DNA of 64,000 nt. Source: Symsagittifera roscoffensis (lineage: Eukaryota; Xenacoelomorpha; Acoela; Convolutidae). Below the pieces are notes generated by a model. It was given only the letters and a program-made list of their open reading frames with translations, was not told the DNA's origin and did not search any database. The stretch's first letter is position 1. Each line of letters opens with the position of its first letter. The stretch spans positions 70,897,345-70,961,344 of the forward strand of contig NC_087062.1 in assembly GCF_963678635.1 (NCBI RefSeq), read 5' to 3'. Shown here in pieces: positions 43,748 through 54,030 of the stretch. Both the position numbers and the translations under genes were made by a program.

Positions 43748-46047
43748 AAATATTAATTTTTCTCCAACTCTTTTTTCTAGTAATCTCCAATCAGAATATA
43801 AACCCTTCCCCCCGCACAGGACCCCAAGATTTATTAGTAACACATTACGATTGTGAAGAAAATGAACAAAAAACACTACACAAGTATGCAATAAATCAAG
43901 TATCACAATGCGAAACAGAACCACAAGCTATAGAAACTACAAATGTAATAGCGACACTTTATTCAAAAACCCGAGCAACAACAGTCACAGGTTATAAATT
44001 CACAGCAACATTTTCTGAAAAGAAACTACATTGTTCACAAGTCTCAAATGGAAATAAAAACCGACTTGACCACGAATCATTCTACCAGAGTAATATCGAA
44101 CGACTTTTACATCTCAATCCCGAAGATTGTAAAAACGAGTTACTCAGACTAAATATCACAAGAAATAAAAACACAGATAGAAAATTAGTATATTTCCAAG
44201 TTTTTGCAGATTCTGTACATCAAGAAGAACTTGAAAGATATCAAGGACATATAAAACTAGATGAAAAATACCCATACAACGGCGCACACGGAAGATTAAC
44301 TTATGACATACACGATAAACACTGGATACCACACATTGGTATAAATGACCCATCAAACTGCAAAGCAGACACAAAAAATAAAGGATATCAAGAAATCATG
44401 TTTTTTGATTGGAAAATACAACTCGAAAAAATACAACTCACACGCAATTTATCTGACAACACAATGATCTATCAAGGAATTAGATTACCCTGTAAAAACG
44501 ATCAAGGCTATTGTGACCCTACAACACGAACACAAGCAACAATTGTTTGGTTCCCCGAAGATACATGTACAACATTTCAAGTAGCAAAAATACACGCTCG
44601 TGTGATAAAACTTCACGAAAAATATTTTATACAATCAATCCCATATGAACAAGTAAATCCATTACGAAAACAAAGTTCTAATTTTAGAAACATACACAAT
44701 ATAGAAAATAAATTGACACGTTTTCAAATATATCAAGAAACAGAACTTGCATGTAAATACAGAAATCCACTTCACAAAACACAATACTCCGAGATATTAG
44801 TTGAATACGAAAAAGGATTCGACATGACCACTGGAAAAGTAAAAATCGACCCATACGCCACAAGTCACCCTATAAACGAAGGAACATCATATATACCAGT
44901 TGATTTTCAAAAAAGTAAAGGTCAACCTGGTGGACATCTAAAGCCCCATGACACTAGAAGCACACGTTTACAAGAACTATCACTAATGAATAGTACATAT
45001 TTCGGTAATATCCACTATGAGATTCACTTAGATATGAAATTAGACTACACAATTAGCCGAATTTTTCAAGAAATGTCACTCTCTGAATTAGAGACACTTC
45101 ACCAACTATGCGAATTAGAAAGGACACAAATCCTACAATCACTTGCACTAGCAGTATTAAAAATACCCTACGCAGGATATTTACTATCAGGAAATAGATC
45201 AAATTTTTTAGACTATGAAGGAAACATTTTATGTTTCTATACCTGTACCAAGAAAGTATCACCACTATATGTTTTTGAAGATAAACGATGCTATAAAAGA
45301 ATCCCTATCTTTTATAAGAATAAAGTACATTTCGTTGACACACTTTCAAGAAGAACCTATTTCTGGGAAACCGCAGTCCCATGTGGATCAGAAAATAGCC
45401 ACAATGTAGTACAACTGAACCCTGATGAAGATAAATATTTCCTTCTTACCCCATATCCCACATTAATGCAATCACTCAAAAAAATTTCACCTGAAAGCAT
45501 TAGAGCTATTGCTCGAAACCCAAATATTGACCTACAGTCAATTGGAATATACTCAAAATCCGATAAACAACATCACATTAGAACACAACAATTCCTAGAA
45601 TTATTAACACAAATGGACACTATACAAAGACAATCAATTGACCAAAACTTACGCAAACTTGCCGAAACCGCAGGATTTGCAGATATTTATACACAAGACT
45701 ATAGCGGATATTTTAAAGACATTAAAGAATATATATATCTAAACGGTGAAAAATACCGACCACAAGATATCTCACCTATAAATATTTTTAGCTTTGTTAC
45801 ACTCAAAAATGAAATTCTTGATTTTCTAGGATGGCCCTATTACATCTTAGAAAAATTAATTATTTTATACGCAATGTTTAACTTTATAGGATTTCTTTTT
45901 TCACTTTTAAAAGGAATCTATAATACATGCGCTATACACACACAAGTAAATAGACAAGCAAGTGTAGCACGCATACTATTTGCAGGATTTTTTGGAATTT
46001 TTTCATCATCAATAAACAAAATTCTTTTAGACGCACAAATAAAATAA
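43735..46047 (+). CDS. env: Env-like transmembrane glycoprotein (to an in-frame TAA)
   Basis: 770 codons, starting 13 bases before the previous ORF ends. Residues 1-18 are a signal peptide (YILKILIFLQLFFLVIS). The ectodomain has many cysteines, including YDC near the start (TYC-type spacing to QCE) and GYCD, then VWFPEDTC. The C-terminal part has a membrane span (LIILYAMFNFIGFLFSLL, about 45850-45910). The YDC...C and GYC...W...DTC pattern recalls glycoproteins of chuvirus-like viruses and related retroelement envs (class III fusion type); this link is tentative. The frame continues open past TAA 46045-46047 to 46353, adding a Pro-rich cytoplasmic tail of about 100 codons, so the stop probably truncates it. 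Role: membrane fusion and particle entry, inferred. Confidence 0.65.
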   Translation: MYILKILIFLQLFFLVISNQNINPSPRTGPQDLLVTHYDCEENEQKTLHKYAINQVSQCETEPQAIETTNVIATLYSKTRATTVTGYKFTATFSEKKLHCSQVSNGNKNRLDHESFYQSNIERLLHLNPEDCKNELLRLNITRNKNTDRKLVYFQVFADSVHQEELERYQGHIKLDEKYPYNGAHGRLTYDIHDKHWIPHIGINDPSNCKADTKNKGYQEIMFFDWKIQLEKIQLTRNLSDNTMIYQGIRLPCKNDQGYCDPTTRTQATIVWFPEDTCTTFQVAKIHARVIKLHEKYFIQSIPYEQVNPLRKQSSNFRNIHNIENKLTRFQIYQETELACKYRNPLHKTQYSEILVEYEKGFDMTTGKVKIDPYATSHPINEGTSYIPVDFQKSKGQPGGHLKPHDTRSTRLQELSLMNSTYFGNIHYEIHLDMKLDYTISRIFQEMSLSELETLHQLCELERTQILQSLALAVLKIPYAGYLLSGNRSNFLDYEGNILCFYTCTKKVSPLYVFEDKRCYKRIPIFYKNKVHFVDTLSRRTYFWETAVPCGSENSHNVVQLNPDEDKYFLLTPYPTLMQSLKKISPESIRAIARNPNIDLQSIGIYSKSDKQHHIRTQQFLELLTQMDTIQRQSIDQNLRKLAETAGFADIYTQDYSGYFKDIKEYIYLNGEKYRPQDISPINIFSFVTLKNEILDFLGWPYYILEKLIILYAMFNFIGFLFSLLKGIYNTCAIHTQVNRQASVARILFAGFFGIFSSSINKILLDAQIK

Positions 46048-46353
46048 TACAACACAAAAATAGCAACAAGACAAAACACATATGACGAAGAACATAACAA
46101 TGTAGAAATAACGCCCACAGCACCACAATTACCACCCCTACCACATAACCATCCATTATCCCTAGCCCCACGAAATTTTCGAAATCTAGCATTAACACAT
46201 AATCCAAACTTTAGACCAACCATATCACAAAGTCCCATTCAACATATAATGACACATCATTCACTAGATGAAAATACATATGAACAAATTATAGAACAAC
46301 CCCATACCACCGCTTTTCAGTCTCAAAATAATAATTTTCTTAGCCCACGATGA
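46048..46353 (+). pseudogene. Env cytoplasmic tail beyond the in-frame stop
   Basis: One hundred and one further sense codons in the env frame follow the TAA and end at TGA 46351-46353. They are Pro/Asn/His-rich (PQLPPLPHNHPLSLAP) and polar (TYEQIIEQPHT), as expected for a cytosolic tail. The ATGA at 46350 overlaps this stop in another frame but leads to a short frame only. Confidence 0.5.
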
Positions 46354-46477
46354 GCCGACAACTTGGATCCCTACATCGCTCAAGTTCCCACCCAACCAAC
46401 CTCAACACTCCAATTACAATAATTCCATTTTTGCTTTCCCGCCACCCGATTTCCCAACCAATAATGTAACATCAGGC

Positions 46478-48052
46478 ATGAATTCAGACACTAACTCACA
46501 TATCTCAGTTTTATACTCCATTTCACAACTCAATAACCCAAATATTGAAACCCCTGATGAATTTGCAGATTTTGAACCATCTCCATCCAATAATTTTCAA
46601 ACCAACTCCTCAGTTTTTTCAAAACCCCCTTTTCAACCAATCCCACCAAATAACCCACTCCCATCCATTTCTACACCCTCTTATGCTTCACAAGTCACCC
46701 CAACCTACTCTTCATTTCATTCAGACCGATCATCCAATTCTCCAGATACTCCCCAAATCTCCCAGGAACTAGATAATTTTATCACCCTACAACAACAACC
46801 CTTCCACCTTGAAAACCCCACTATAAATCAGATTTCATCCACAATAGAATCATCAAACCCACCTACCCCTACACCCTCTTCAGCTTATACCGCATCATTA
46901 GCACCATCATCCACATCCACCGAATCATCAAATAGTACTAATAGAGCTTATCGCACTTTCAAAAGAAAATTCCCAAACCATCCATTTCCAACAAAACCAG
47001 GAACAGCCCGTGAATATATTAATCATCCAAATCATACTAACACGAAAGATTTTTTAGCAATCACCCTACCTTCAGTTCCACAATATACTTTGAACACTCC
47101 TAACAACACTAACGACACACGTAGTTTTGTAGATGAACAAGTTTTAATGCCTACACTTCATTGGACATCATATTATCATTTTACTAACCCCCTTTGCCTA
47201 CCTTTATCTAATACTCACATCGATATAGAAAGAAATAAAGATATGCTATATCGACTCACCACACCACTAACACATAGACAATTTACTTATATAGGATACA
47301 AAAAGTCACTAAAAACATACACTGCACCCCGAGCAAACGAATATACGCTAGAATATTACGATCACAACATCATCCGAGCTAACCAAGACCAATTTTTAGA
47401 TGATGATCGTTTCGCTAGCCCACAAATCACAGAAAAATTCTTCATCAAAATACCATATGTATTTACACTCAATATATTTGATCGCAAATTCGACCACGTC
47501 ATTTCTGAAGCACTAACCGACATACAAGCTTACGAAAGTTTTAAAGAAAGATTTCAATTATTTTCACTAACCTTTAATTTCCTTGCACCACATGAACGCG
47601 ATTTGCACTGCTCACACGACATTATGTTACGCACTAAACAAACCCACACATATACATATTATCGATTCATACAAAATCATTTTGATCTACACACTCCATC
47701 AAGACAACCACACCACCGTTTTCAATTTATTAACAATAAATACACATCACCATTTTTTCTTAACTTCACATATTGCATCAAAGATACTAACCTTCACGGT
47801 ATTCTTCGCAATTATGATCCCATAACCCAAATGTATATTTTGTGTCCCATCACGAAGACCTTCAACGCAGAAGAATCCAGACCCTTCCTTATCCCACATG
47901 AATTTGTCCAACCTATAAAAATCCCGATATTAGAATTCATTCACAACACTAAATACAATCACAAATTATATAATCTCATCCAAAACACACCTTATGAGTT
48001 TGCAGTTGGCACTGAAGAACTAAAAACTATTAAAGCACTTCAATTGCTTTGA
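46478..48052 (+). CDS. Orphan 524-aa ORF downstream of env
   Basis: A complete ORF after env; the frame is open upstream to about 46292, so a non-ATG or spliced start is possible, but the ATG at 46478 is the first in frame. Residues 1-160 are Pro/Ser/Asn-rich and probably disordered (SISTPSYASQVTPTYSS). From about 165 a basic segment (RTFKRKFPNHPFPTKPG) leads into a globular part with many Tyr, Phe and His (FFIKIPYVFTLNIF, FQLFSLTFNFLAPHERD) and single cysteines. No known domain recognised. Its place after env matches accessory genes of complex retroviruses, but function is unknown. Confidence 0.6.
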   Translation: MNSDTNSHISVLYSISQLNNPNIETPDEFADFEPSPSNNFQTNSSVFSKPPFQPIPPNNPLPSISTPSYASQVTPTYSSFHSDRSSNSPDTPQISQELDNFITLQQQPFHLENPTINQISSTIESSNPPTPTPSSAYTASLAPSSTSTESSNSTNRAYRTFKRKFPNHPFPTKPGTAREYINHPNHTNTKDFLAITLPSVPQYTLNTPNNTNDTRSFVDEQVLMPTLHWTSYYHFTNPLCLPLSNTHIDIERNKDMLYRLTTPLTHRQFTYIGYKKSLKTYTAPRANEYTLEYYDHNIIRANQDQFLDDDRFASPQITEKFFIKIPYVFTLNIFDRKFDHVISEALTDIQAYESFKERFQLFSLTFNFLAPHERDLHCSHDIMLRTKQTHTYTYYRFIQNHFDLHTPSRQPHHRFQFINNKYTSPFFLNFTYCIKDTNLHGILRNYDPITQMYILCPITKTFNAEESRPFLIPHEFVQPIKIPILEFIHNTKYNHKLYNLIQNTPYEFAVGTEELKTIKALQLL

Positions 48053-49745
48053 CCACTGCTTCAAACTAAAAACATCATTCGCATACTAGCAAAATTACTA
48101 ACAAATTCCGACATAATACACGACGTCTTCCCCCACGGTTTTTTCCCCGACGACTAACAGGTAAGTAAAATTTATCATATTCTCCACTAATAAATTTGAA
48201 ATAAATACTAACCATTCTTATCCATGTCTTATTTAGATTTTTAGTCTTCATCCCACGATCACCTACAAATTACACAAAAGAAAAATAAAAAAAAGAAAAC
48301 TTCTTCATTCAAAACTCTATTAATATTTTGCACTAGATGAATTCAATAAAAATCATACCAATGTAGTAAATTAATTTATAAATTATTTCCCTAAAAGCAG
48401 TAATTCTAATAATGATGAAAATTTGTAACTTAATTTTTCCCAAAAAAAACTAGCAGTAAAATTGAAATTCTATGTAGAAAATTGATAAAACGAAAATGCA
48501 GTACTAACCTTTTGATATTTTCATTCACTCGCACAAGAATTCTATCCAAACTCGCACAGCTCGCCCACGAAGAATTGTTTAAATAATGAATTTCAGTTTT
48601 AAGTTTTCACACTCCACAACTCTAACACACGATAACAAGTTTCAAACTTTCCTTTAACCCGGTTGGAAAGGAATTATATACTAAACAAAACTAACCAATG
48701 CAGCTTACTAAACACCACAAATCATAGAATAACAGCATGAATAAGAAAAGGAAACCAACGGTACCCAAACCGGATTAACCCAGTTTAAAACTGGATAATT
48801 TATTCTTTTGAAGACTATTATAAAGTCTAAGAAAGAAATAATAAAACACAAAAAAGTCGAAAGACAAACCCATACCAAAAACAATTTGATTTTTGAAAAA
48901 AGGACACAACCAACGAAACATAAGAAAAACCACTATAAACCCAACATAAAACGTTATCACATAACAGGACCTCTCACAAAAGCCGCACGAAATCATACTC
49001 CCACTCCTGGCCTAACCCACCAGAGAGGACGTCCTGAGCATGCTCTATAGCCGGCCTAACCCACCGCGCTACATCCACGCTTTGTGACCACACTCCTATT
49101 TTTAATAAGAGGTACTCAAGGGTGAGTAACTCTTCAAAATAACCGAACTAAAATAAAAAGCTTTTGTGAAAACAACTAACCAAAATCGTAATTAAAACAC
49201 CGAACTAATAGAAATTTTATAAAATGTAAATTACACCTTGCAGTATATAGATCAGCATACAACACCAAAGACGAACATCCAAAGACAAAAGGACCCCACT
49301 ACACTCGAAAAAGAATGGCCAACCACAATCAATATGCCGTCCACAATCACAACTGAAAGGATTTAGAGTACGACTTGACTTCGCAGAAAAGGACTTCATT
49401 GAACTAGACCAATGACCACCTCGATGTTCAAGTATACGTACAGATCCGAGTAACCAGGCATCCCCTCCACGCACAATCTCCACGCCATTCCCAGACTAGG
49501 TTGAACACAAAAGAAGTTCTCTACATGAAACAGAAAAACCTGTCATAGCAAACCATTCTGAAATCAGATTTGAGTTTGTTGAGAAAACCCAGTCGTTGTC
49601 ATAAGAAGACACAACGGTTGATCCTGGAACTTCTCTAACAGAAGAACCCAAAAGAAATATGATGTTCGCCAAATATCAACGTCCATCATCCATCCTTTGA
49701 ATTGCAGAAAAACTATTCTAAAAAACTCTGTAAAACCCGGATGGG
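48053..49745 (+). other. 3' untranslated region of the LTR element
   Basis: About 1.7 kb without a long plus-strand frame. AACAG/GTAAGT at 48161 is a perfect splice-donor consensus. CGGCCTAACCCACC occurs twice near 49010-49060 (tRNA A-box-like on the minus strand, but no B box). The end before the LTR (CGGATGGG) is only a weak polypurine tract. The minus-strand frame 49217-49483 has no support. Confidence 0.4.
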
Positions 49746-50156
49746 TGGAAACTGATCTAAACTACATTTTATGATTGGATAAATTAGATATTTTACCACT
49801 GTAAAGTATTTAATATTAACCAATCATGATCCATCTAACTAACAACCCACTTATTTGTAAGTGCTGAAATTACTTGTAATTTCAGCACCAGAGAGATTTG
49901 AATTTAACTTAGAAATTAGTTGCCTCTCCAAGAGAACTTCAGCAGCCGCAATAAACCAGTATACCCTAGATCTATTGAGCCTAGCAGAGACTAGTTAAAC
50001 AACCTGAGACTAGAATAGTATAAGAGTAAGATTAGGATCGGTATTAGACTAAGAAGTTGCACGAATCTATCCGGCCGAAAATAAGATAGCGTGACGAGCA
50101 GACGGTGTACCCTATCCGAAATTACTCTATGAGTTAAGACCATCGGTTATAACTCA
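49746..50156 (+). repeat. 3' LTR
   Basis: Same length as the 5' LTR (411 bp), two differences. Followed directly by TTTG, the target-site duplication copy at 50157-50160. Confidence 0.9.
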
Positions 50157-50160
50157 TTTG

Positions 50161-51090
50161 CTTAATATTAATAAGACATTTTGCAATATAAATACAGAAA
50201 GGATTATATCATACTAGCTCTATATATTGCGCCAAAATTTATACAATTATGACTCTTTGAACACTATTTAGAACTGATATATGATCTTACCTGTCCGGTC
50301 ATAAATTGTAAAAAAAAGGTAAGTCAATCAAAATGTTAATGATTAATGAATAATTGAAAGCATCACATACTTAGTTCATTGTGAATTGAATCAATGTACC
50401 AGTAGAATTGGACCACAGCAGTTCTCGTTTGTGATATAAAGATACCGATAACTTTCAAAAAAATTTATAAAAAAGAAGTTATTATTTTCTCAAAACAATC
50501 TATATTGGAATTAAACCATAATTTTGTCGAGAACGGTCTCTGCATTGTCTAAAAAAAACTACTTTTATCGCAAACTATTTCATTCAAGCTGCCATTTTTG
50601 ATGCTTTTGCATAAAATTGATCTGTATCTCCAAATATTTTTGAACGAACTCAAAAAATGTTCAAGAAACTTCAATGTTTACCCTTGATTGAGTTAATTAA
50701 TTTTATTTTGATAATTTTTTGTTCCGATTTTCGAAGAAAGTGACGGAACACAAGTATGTGCGCACAAACTTAATCGTTTTTTTTTTTTGAATGGTGGTTC
50801 TAGTTGGAACAAAAAACACGACATTTTCCTGGTTTAATCACAGTTCTGATTAATTTTTATTTATTATGCACCCAAAGGTTAAGCCGCAACAGTAAAGAGA
50901 GAACTTTTATGGTTTTTTCTTTCTCAGACAAACTAAATTCAAAAACTGCTTGCTTGTGACCATTTATACGCTAGGATTTTCTTCCGCGAAGAGGACAGAT
51001 AAAAATTCAAACAATATGTTTAAGGTTTATCGAGCTATGGAGAGAAACATTTCTGTGGCAGAGTTAAAGAGTATAGTGGGAAATTGAAAA
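50161..51090. other. Noncoding sequence with a reversed repeat fragment
   Basis: No gene seen. Bases about 50700-50800 match the tail of the ACTGCTCGTATCAGGGCG family in reverse orientation (TTGTTCCGATTTTCGAAGAAA then GTGACGGAACACAAG). Confidence 0.35.
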
Positions 51091-51382
51091 CAAAACTGCT
51101 TGTGAGTTCCGACGTTCCGACTGCCTTTAAAGCGCAACGAATGGATTTTTGTTCGCTTAGCAAAATTTTTAGAAAGCCATCCCCACATACGCTAGGTAAA
51201 ACAATTCAATAAAATTCAAATGCTTTCTCAAACGGCTTATCTCTCCTCGTACAGGTAATAACAAGAAATATTCCCGTTCCGTAAAAATTCCACATTACAA
51301 AATTGAACTTTGTATAAAGAAAAAACACGACACTGAGCACAAACATTCAGTCACTTTTTTCGAAGGTCGCAACAAAAACGAG
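51091..51382 (+). repeat. Short copy of the ACTGCTCGTATCAGGGCG repeat family
   Basis: Head AAAACTGCTTGTGAGTTCC, then GTTCCGACTGCCTTTAAAGC. It ends with AGCACAAACATTCAGTCACT and CGAAGGTCGCAACAAAAACG. It is internally deleted relative to the 480-bp copies. Confidence 0.5.
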
Positions 51383-51465
51383 ATGAAAAGATTGCTAAAA
51401 AAGTAGCTATTGTGACAATTCACAAGAAAATATTTCTTCAATTCACAGCGAATATTTAAAAAAAA

Positions 51466-51965
51466 ACTGTTCGTATCAAGTCAAAGAGCCCAATTTTCTG
51501 GCTGTTCTTAGAGTTCACTTCAGAAAAAAAAACAGATTAAGTTTTTTTTAAACTGAAAAAAAAATTCAGATTTTTTTTCGCAAATTATCCCGCAGAAACT
51601 TTTAAGTCAAATGTGATGTATTTCGCATATATCTAGGCATTAAATAGACCAATAGTGTTGTATCATTTCAAATCGGATTGATGTGTAAGACGGATTATAT
51701 CTCCTCTTACGCATCGATAACGCTGAATTAATCAGGTTTTAGTTGTCCCAAAATGGCCAACTTGGCAATTCTTAAACCTCAATAACTTAGCAAAAAAAAT
51801 CACAGAAAATAAAAATCTTATTAAAATTAAGCTCAAAACGATATTTTTGGCTGATGTAAAAACTTTGTCAAAATTGAATTAATTATAAGCCAAATTTGGT
51901 TTGCAGAAAATAAAATAAAAGGAGACCACAAATTTTCCATCACTTTCTTTGAATGTCGGATCAAA
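51466..51965 (+). repeat. Copy of the ACTGCTCGTATCAGGGCG repeat family
   Basis: Head AACTGTTCGTATCAAGTCAA; the middle has CAAAATGGCCAACTTGGCAA; the tail has CCATCACTTTCTTTGAATGT then CGGATCAAAAACG. Same orientation as its neighbours at 51091 and 52273. Confidence 0.55.
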
Positions 51966-52272
51966 AACGAAATAGCATGATCGGCTGAAAATTTAAGTAA
52001 AATAACAATTCAAATGAAAAAACTTTTTCTTCAACTCACAGCAAAAGTCCAATTAAAAAACTCCGAAGTTGGAATTAATAAAAGGAGCATGAAAAATTCA
52101 TTATACCTGTACTAAAGGCAAATAGTATTGAACAGACAAAATAAATCTATATGAATGAATAAAACATCGATTGACGGGAAGTATCTTCAATTTTTGGCAT
52201 AGCCATCGTTAAACAAGAAAAACTGAATTATTGATACCCAAAATTGGGACAAACTGCAAAAGGAAAATCAAC

Positions 52273-52775
52273 AAGACTGCTTGTATCAGGGCGAAGCCCT
52301 TCAGTGTTCCGACTGCTTTTTGACGAAGACTGGAGTAGTGTCAAACTTTGAAAAATGGATAAATGTCGATAAAAGTAAGAAAAAAAATCGGATTGAAAAT
52401 CAAACTTCCACCATCTATATTAAATGCAAAATGACAGTATTATAGCAAAGCATTCAATACACCAAATAGCATGCTTCAACCAAAATTGGAACTATTTCTA
52501 TGACGGAACAAGTCTCCGCTGACGCGCCAATAGCATGAAAGATATCGCGCGTTAACTGTCCCAACTTGGCCAACTTGGCAATCTTGAAACGCCATAACCT
52601 TAAGAAAAAAGGATGATCACGGGTGAAATACTTATTTTTGAATTTGGGCTCAAGACAACAATATCTTTCGAGTGATATAAAAAAATTGGTAAACTTTTGT
52701 TTCCAGATTGGCCTTGAGAAAAAAACTACCACGAGCACAAGTGTTCCACCACTTACTTCGGAAGTCGGAAAAATA
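52273..52775 (+). repeat. Copy of the ACTGCTCGTATCAGGGCG repeat family
   Basis: Well preserved: head AGACTGCTTGTATCAGGGCG, then CCGACTGCTTTTTGACGAAG; the middle has AGATATCGCGCGTTAACTGT and CCAACTTGGCAATCTTGAAA; the tail has CCACTTACTTCGGAAGTCGG. The minus-strand frame 52454-52738 is only the antisense of this repeat. Confidence 0.6.
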
Positions 52776-53259
52776 ACGTGTGCAATTGTTTAACGACCAT
52801 TTTCTCTCAAATCCGTTTCTCAAATCATCAGAAACTTAACAACAAAAAAAAGTGCAAATGAAGAATTATTAGTTGGGTCTCTTACACAAAATCTATGGAA
52901 AGAAGTCCTGAGAAAATGAAGCATATTTCCCAGTGATATTTCCTTGGACAAAAAATTTCCAACAATATTTTTCGTTAGTTTTTTTCAAAATATTCTTCAA
53001 ACCAGCTCAAAAAGTCTCCGCTGTCGCAGAGCTCAAAGACGAAATTTCGTAGACCAAAAGTAACCTTTCACCATATGAAGTTACTGAATAAACATCTTGC
53101 TTTTTATTTTAGTTTTGTCTTGAATTCAAGAAATTTTTCATTTTTATATGAGAACCCCACAAACAGCATGTATGTCCGAATTGATCAAACAAGTTTCGTT
53201 GAAAAAAAGAATATGCATAAAAGGAGATAAACTGAAAAAAAAATGCAAAAAGTCGTTTT
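52776..53259. other. Noncoding AT-rich sequence
   Basis: No exon, RNA gene or repeat assignment. Confidence 0.25.
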
Positions 53260-54030
53260 CAGAGTCTTTTTTCTAAATGCATATATTGTACCACAATCTG
53301 ACAAATTTTATTTGCTTATATTGGAAAAACAATAAGCTTTTCCAAAATTGTTCTTTGTCCGTAATTCCGAATTAAAAACCAATTTAAAATGTTTGGGTTA
53401 GTTTTTTGTAGCTTCAAGAGTTCGCAAGAGTTCAAGAGTTCCCATACAATTTTTTGGATAAAATTAATAACTTCGAACTTTGTTTATGAAAGGATTGTTA
53501 GAAAGCGGAAATTCTCTAGATGTCCAGTAAAAAGTTCCAAAATAGAGGAGTTTTATTAGATAATTTTTCCGGACACACTGGTTAACCACTGAAAACTATT
53601 ATATAAGAAGCCAAGAAATCAAGAAAATCGTCAAATTTCCCATTAGATTAGTTTGTATGGATTGGGTAAAGGATCCTATGAAAAGAAGCAATGAGAATAC
53701 TAAACATTGGCTCAAACATCATTTGTTAAAAAGCATTTAGATAGAACACATCATAGCATTATGGTTCCATCTAGCAAAATTGCTAAAAAGATATATGCTC
53801 AGGGTTTTATCATTCAGATCAATTTGAACATTTGATTATTTGGGGACTCGATTCCTCCTCCTGCGTGGCACTGCAGGGCGCGCACACCTCTATAATAGCC
53901 TGACTGTCTACTCAAATTGAAATGAGACTACCTAAATTTCTCGTTGTTGTTTTGAATCTGATTGTAAAACAAAAAATAAACTTGCGTGGTGAATTACACT
54001 GCAATGCAAAATTGGCCCAGATTGAGTTGA
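53260..54030. repeat. Diverged copy of the 1.66-kb array unit
   Basis: It aligns by eye with about 55370-56040. Shared words include AAATTTTATTTGCTTATATTGG, CATCATAGCATTATGGTTC, AAGATATATGCT, GTGGCAC and AGCCTGACTGTCT, then GAGACTACCTAA and TTGCTCG-like. Much more diverged than the other units, so an old member lying upstream of the array. Confidence 0.6.

Larger units (their letters stand above)
31245..50156 (+). mobile_element. 18.9-kb Ty3-type, env-bearing LTR retroelement (retrovirus-like)
   Basis: Two 411-bp LTRs (31245-31655, 49746-50156) begin TGG, end TCA and differ at two positions. TTTG flanks both ends (31241-31244, 50157-50160). The internal order is primer-binding site, leader, small ORFs, gag-protease, RT, RNase H, integrase, TM ORF, Pro/Ser-rich ORF, env-like ORF and orphan ORF. 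PR-RT-RH-IN order and the integrase GPY-like tail place it in the Ty3/Gypsy group. With env it resembles errantivirus or Tor-type elements in layout; phylogeny was not tested. Coding parts are strongly A-rich on this strand. Each of gag, pol and env has one in-frame stop, and RT-RH to IN has frame changes, so this copy is probably defective. Confidence 0.9.

Noticed and set aside
48990-49095. Minus-strand tRNA-like segment with TAGCGCGGTGGGTTAG
   Set aside because: It has an A-box-like word but no B box or acceptor-stem pairing; not a tRNA, at most a tRNA-derived trace.
52454-52738. 94-codon minus-strand frame
   Set aside because: It lies wholly in an interspersed repeat copy, and other copies do not keep the frame.
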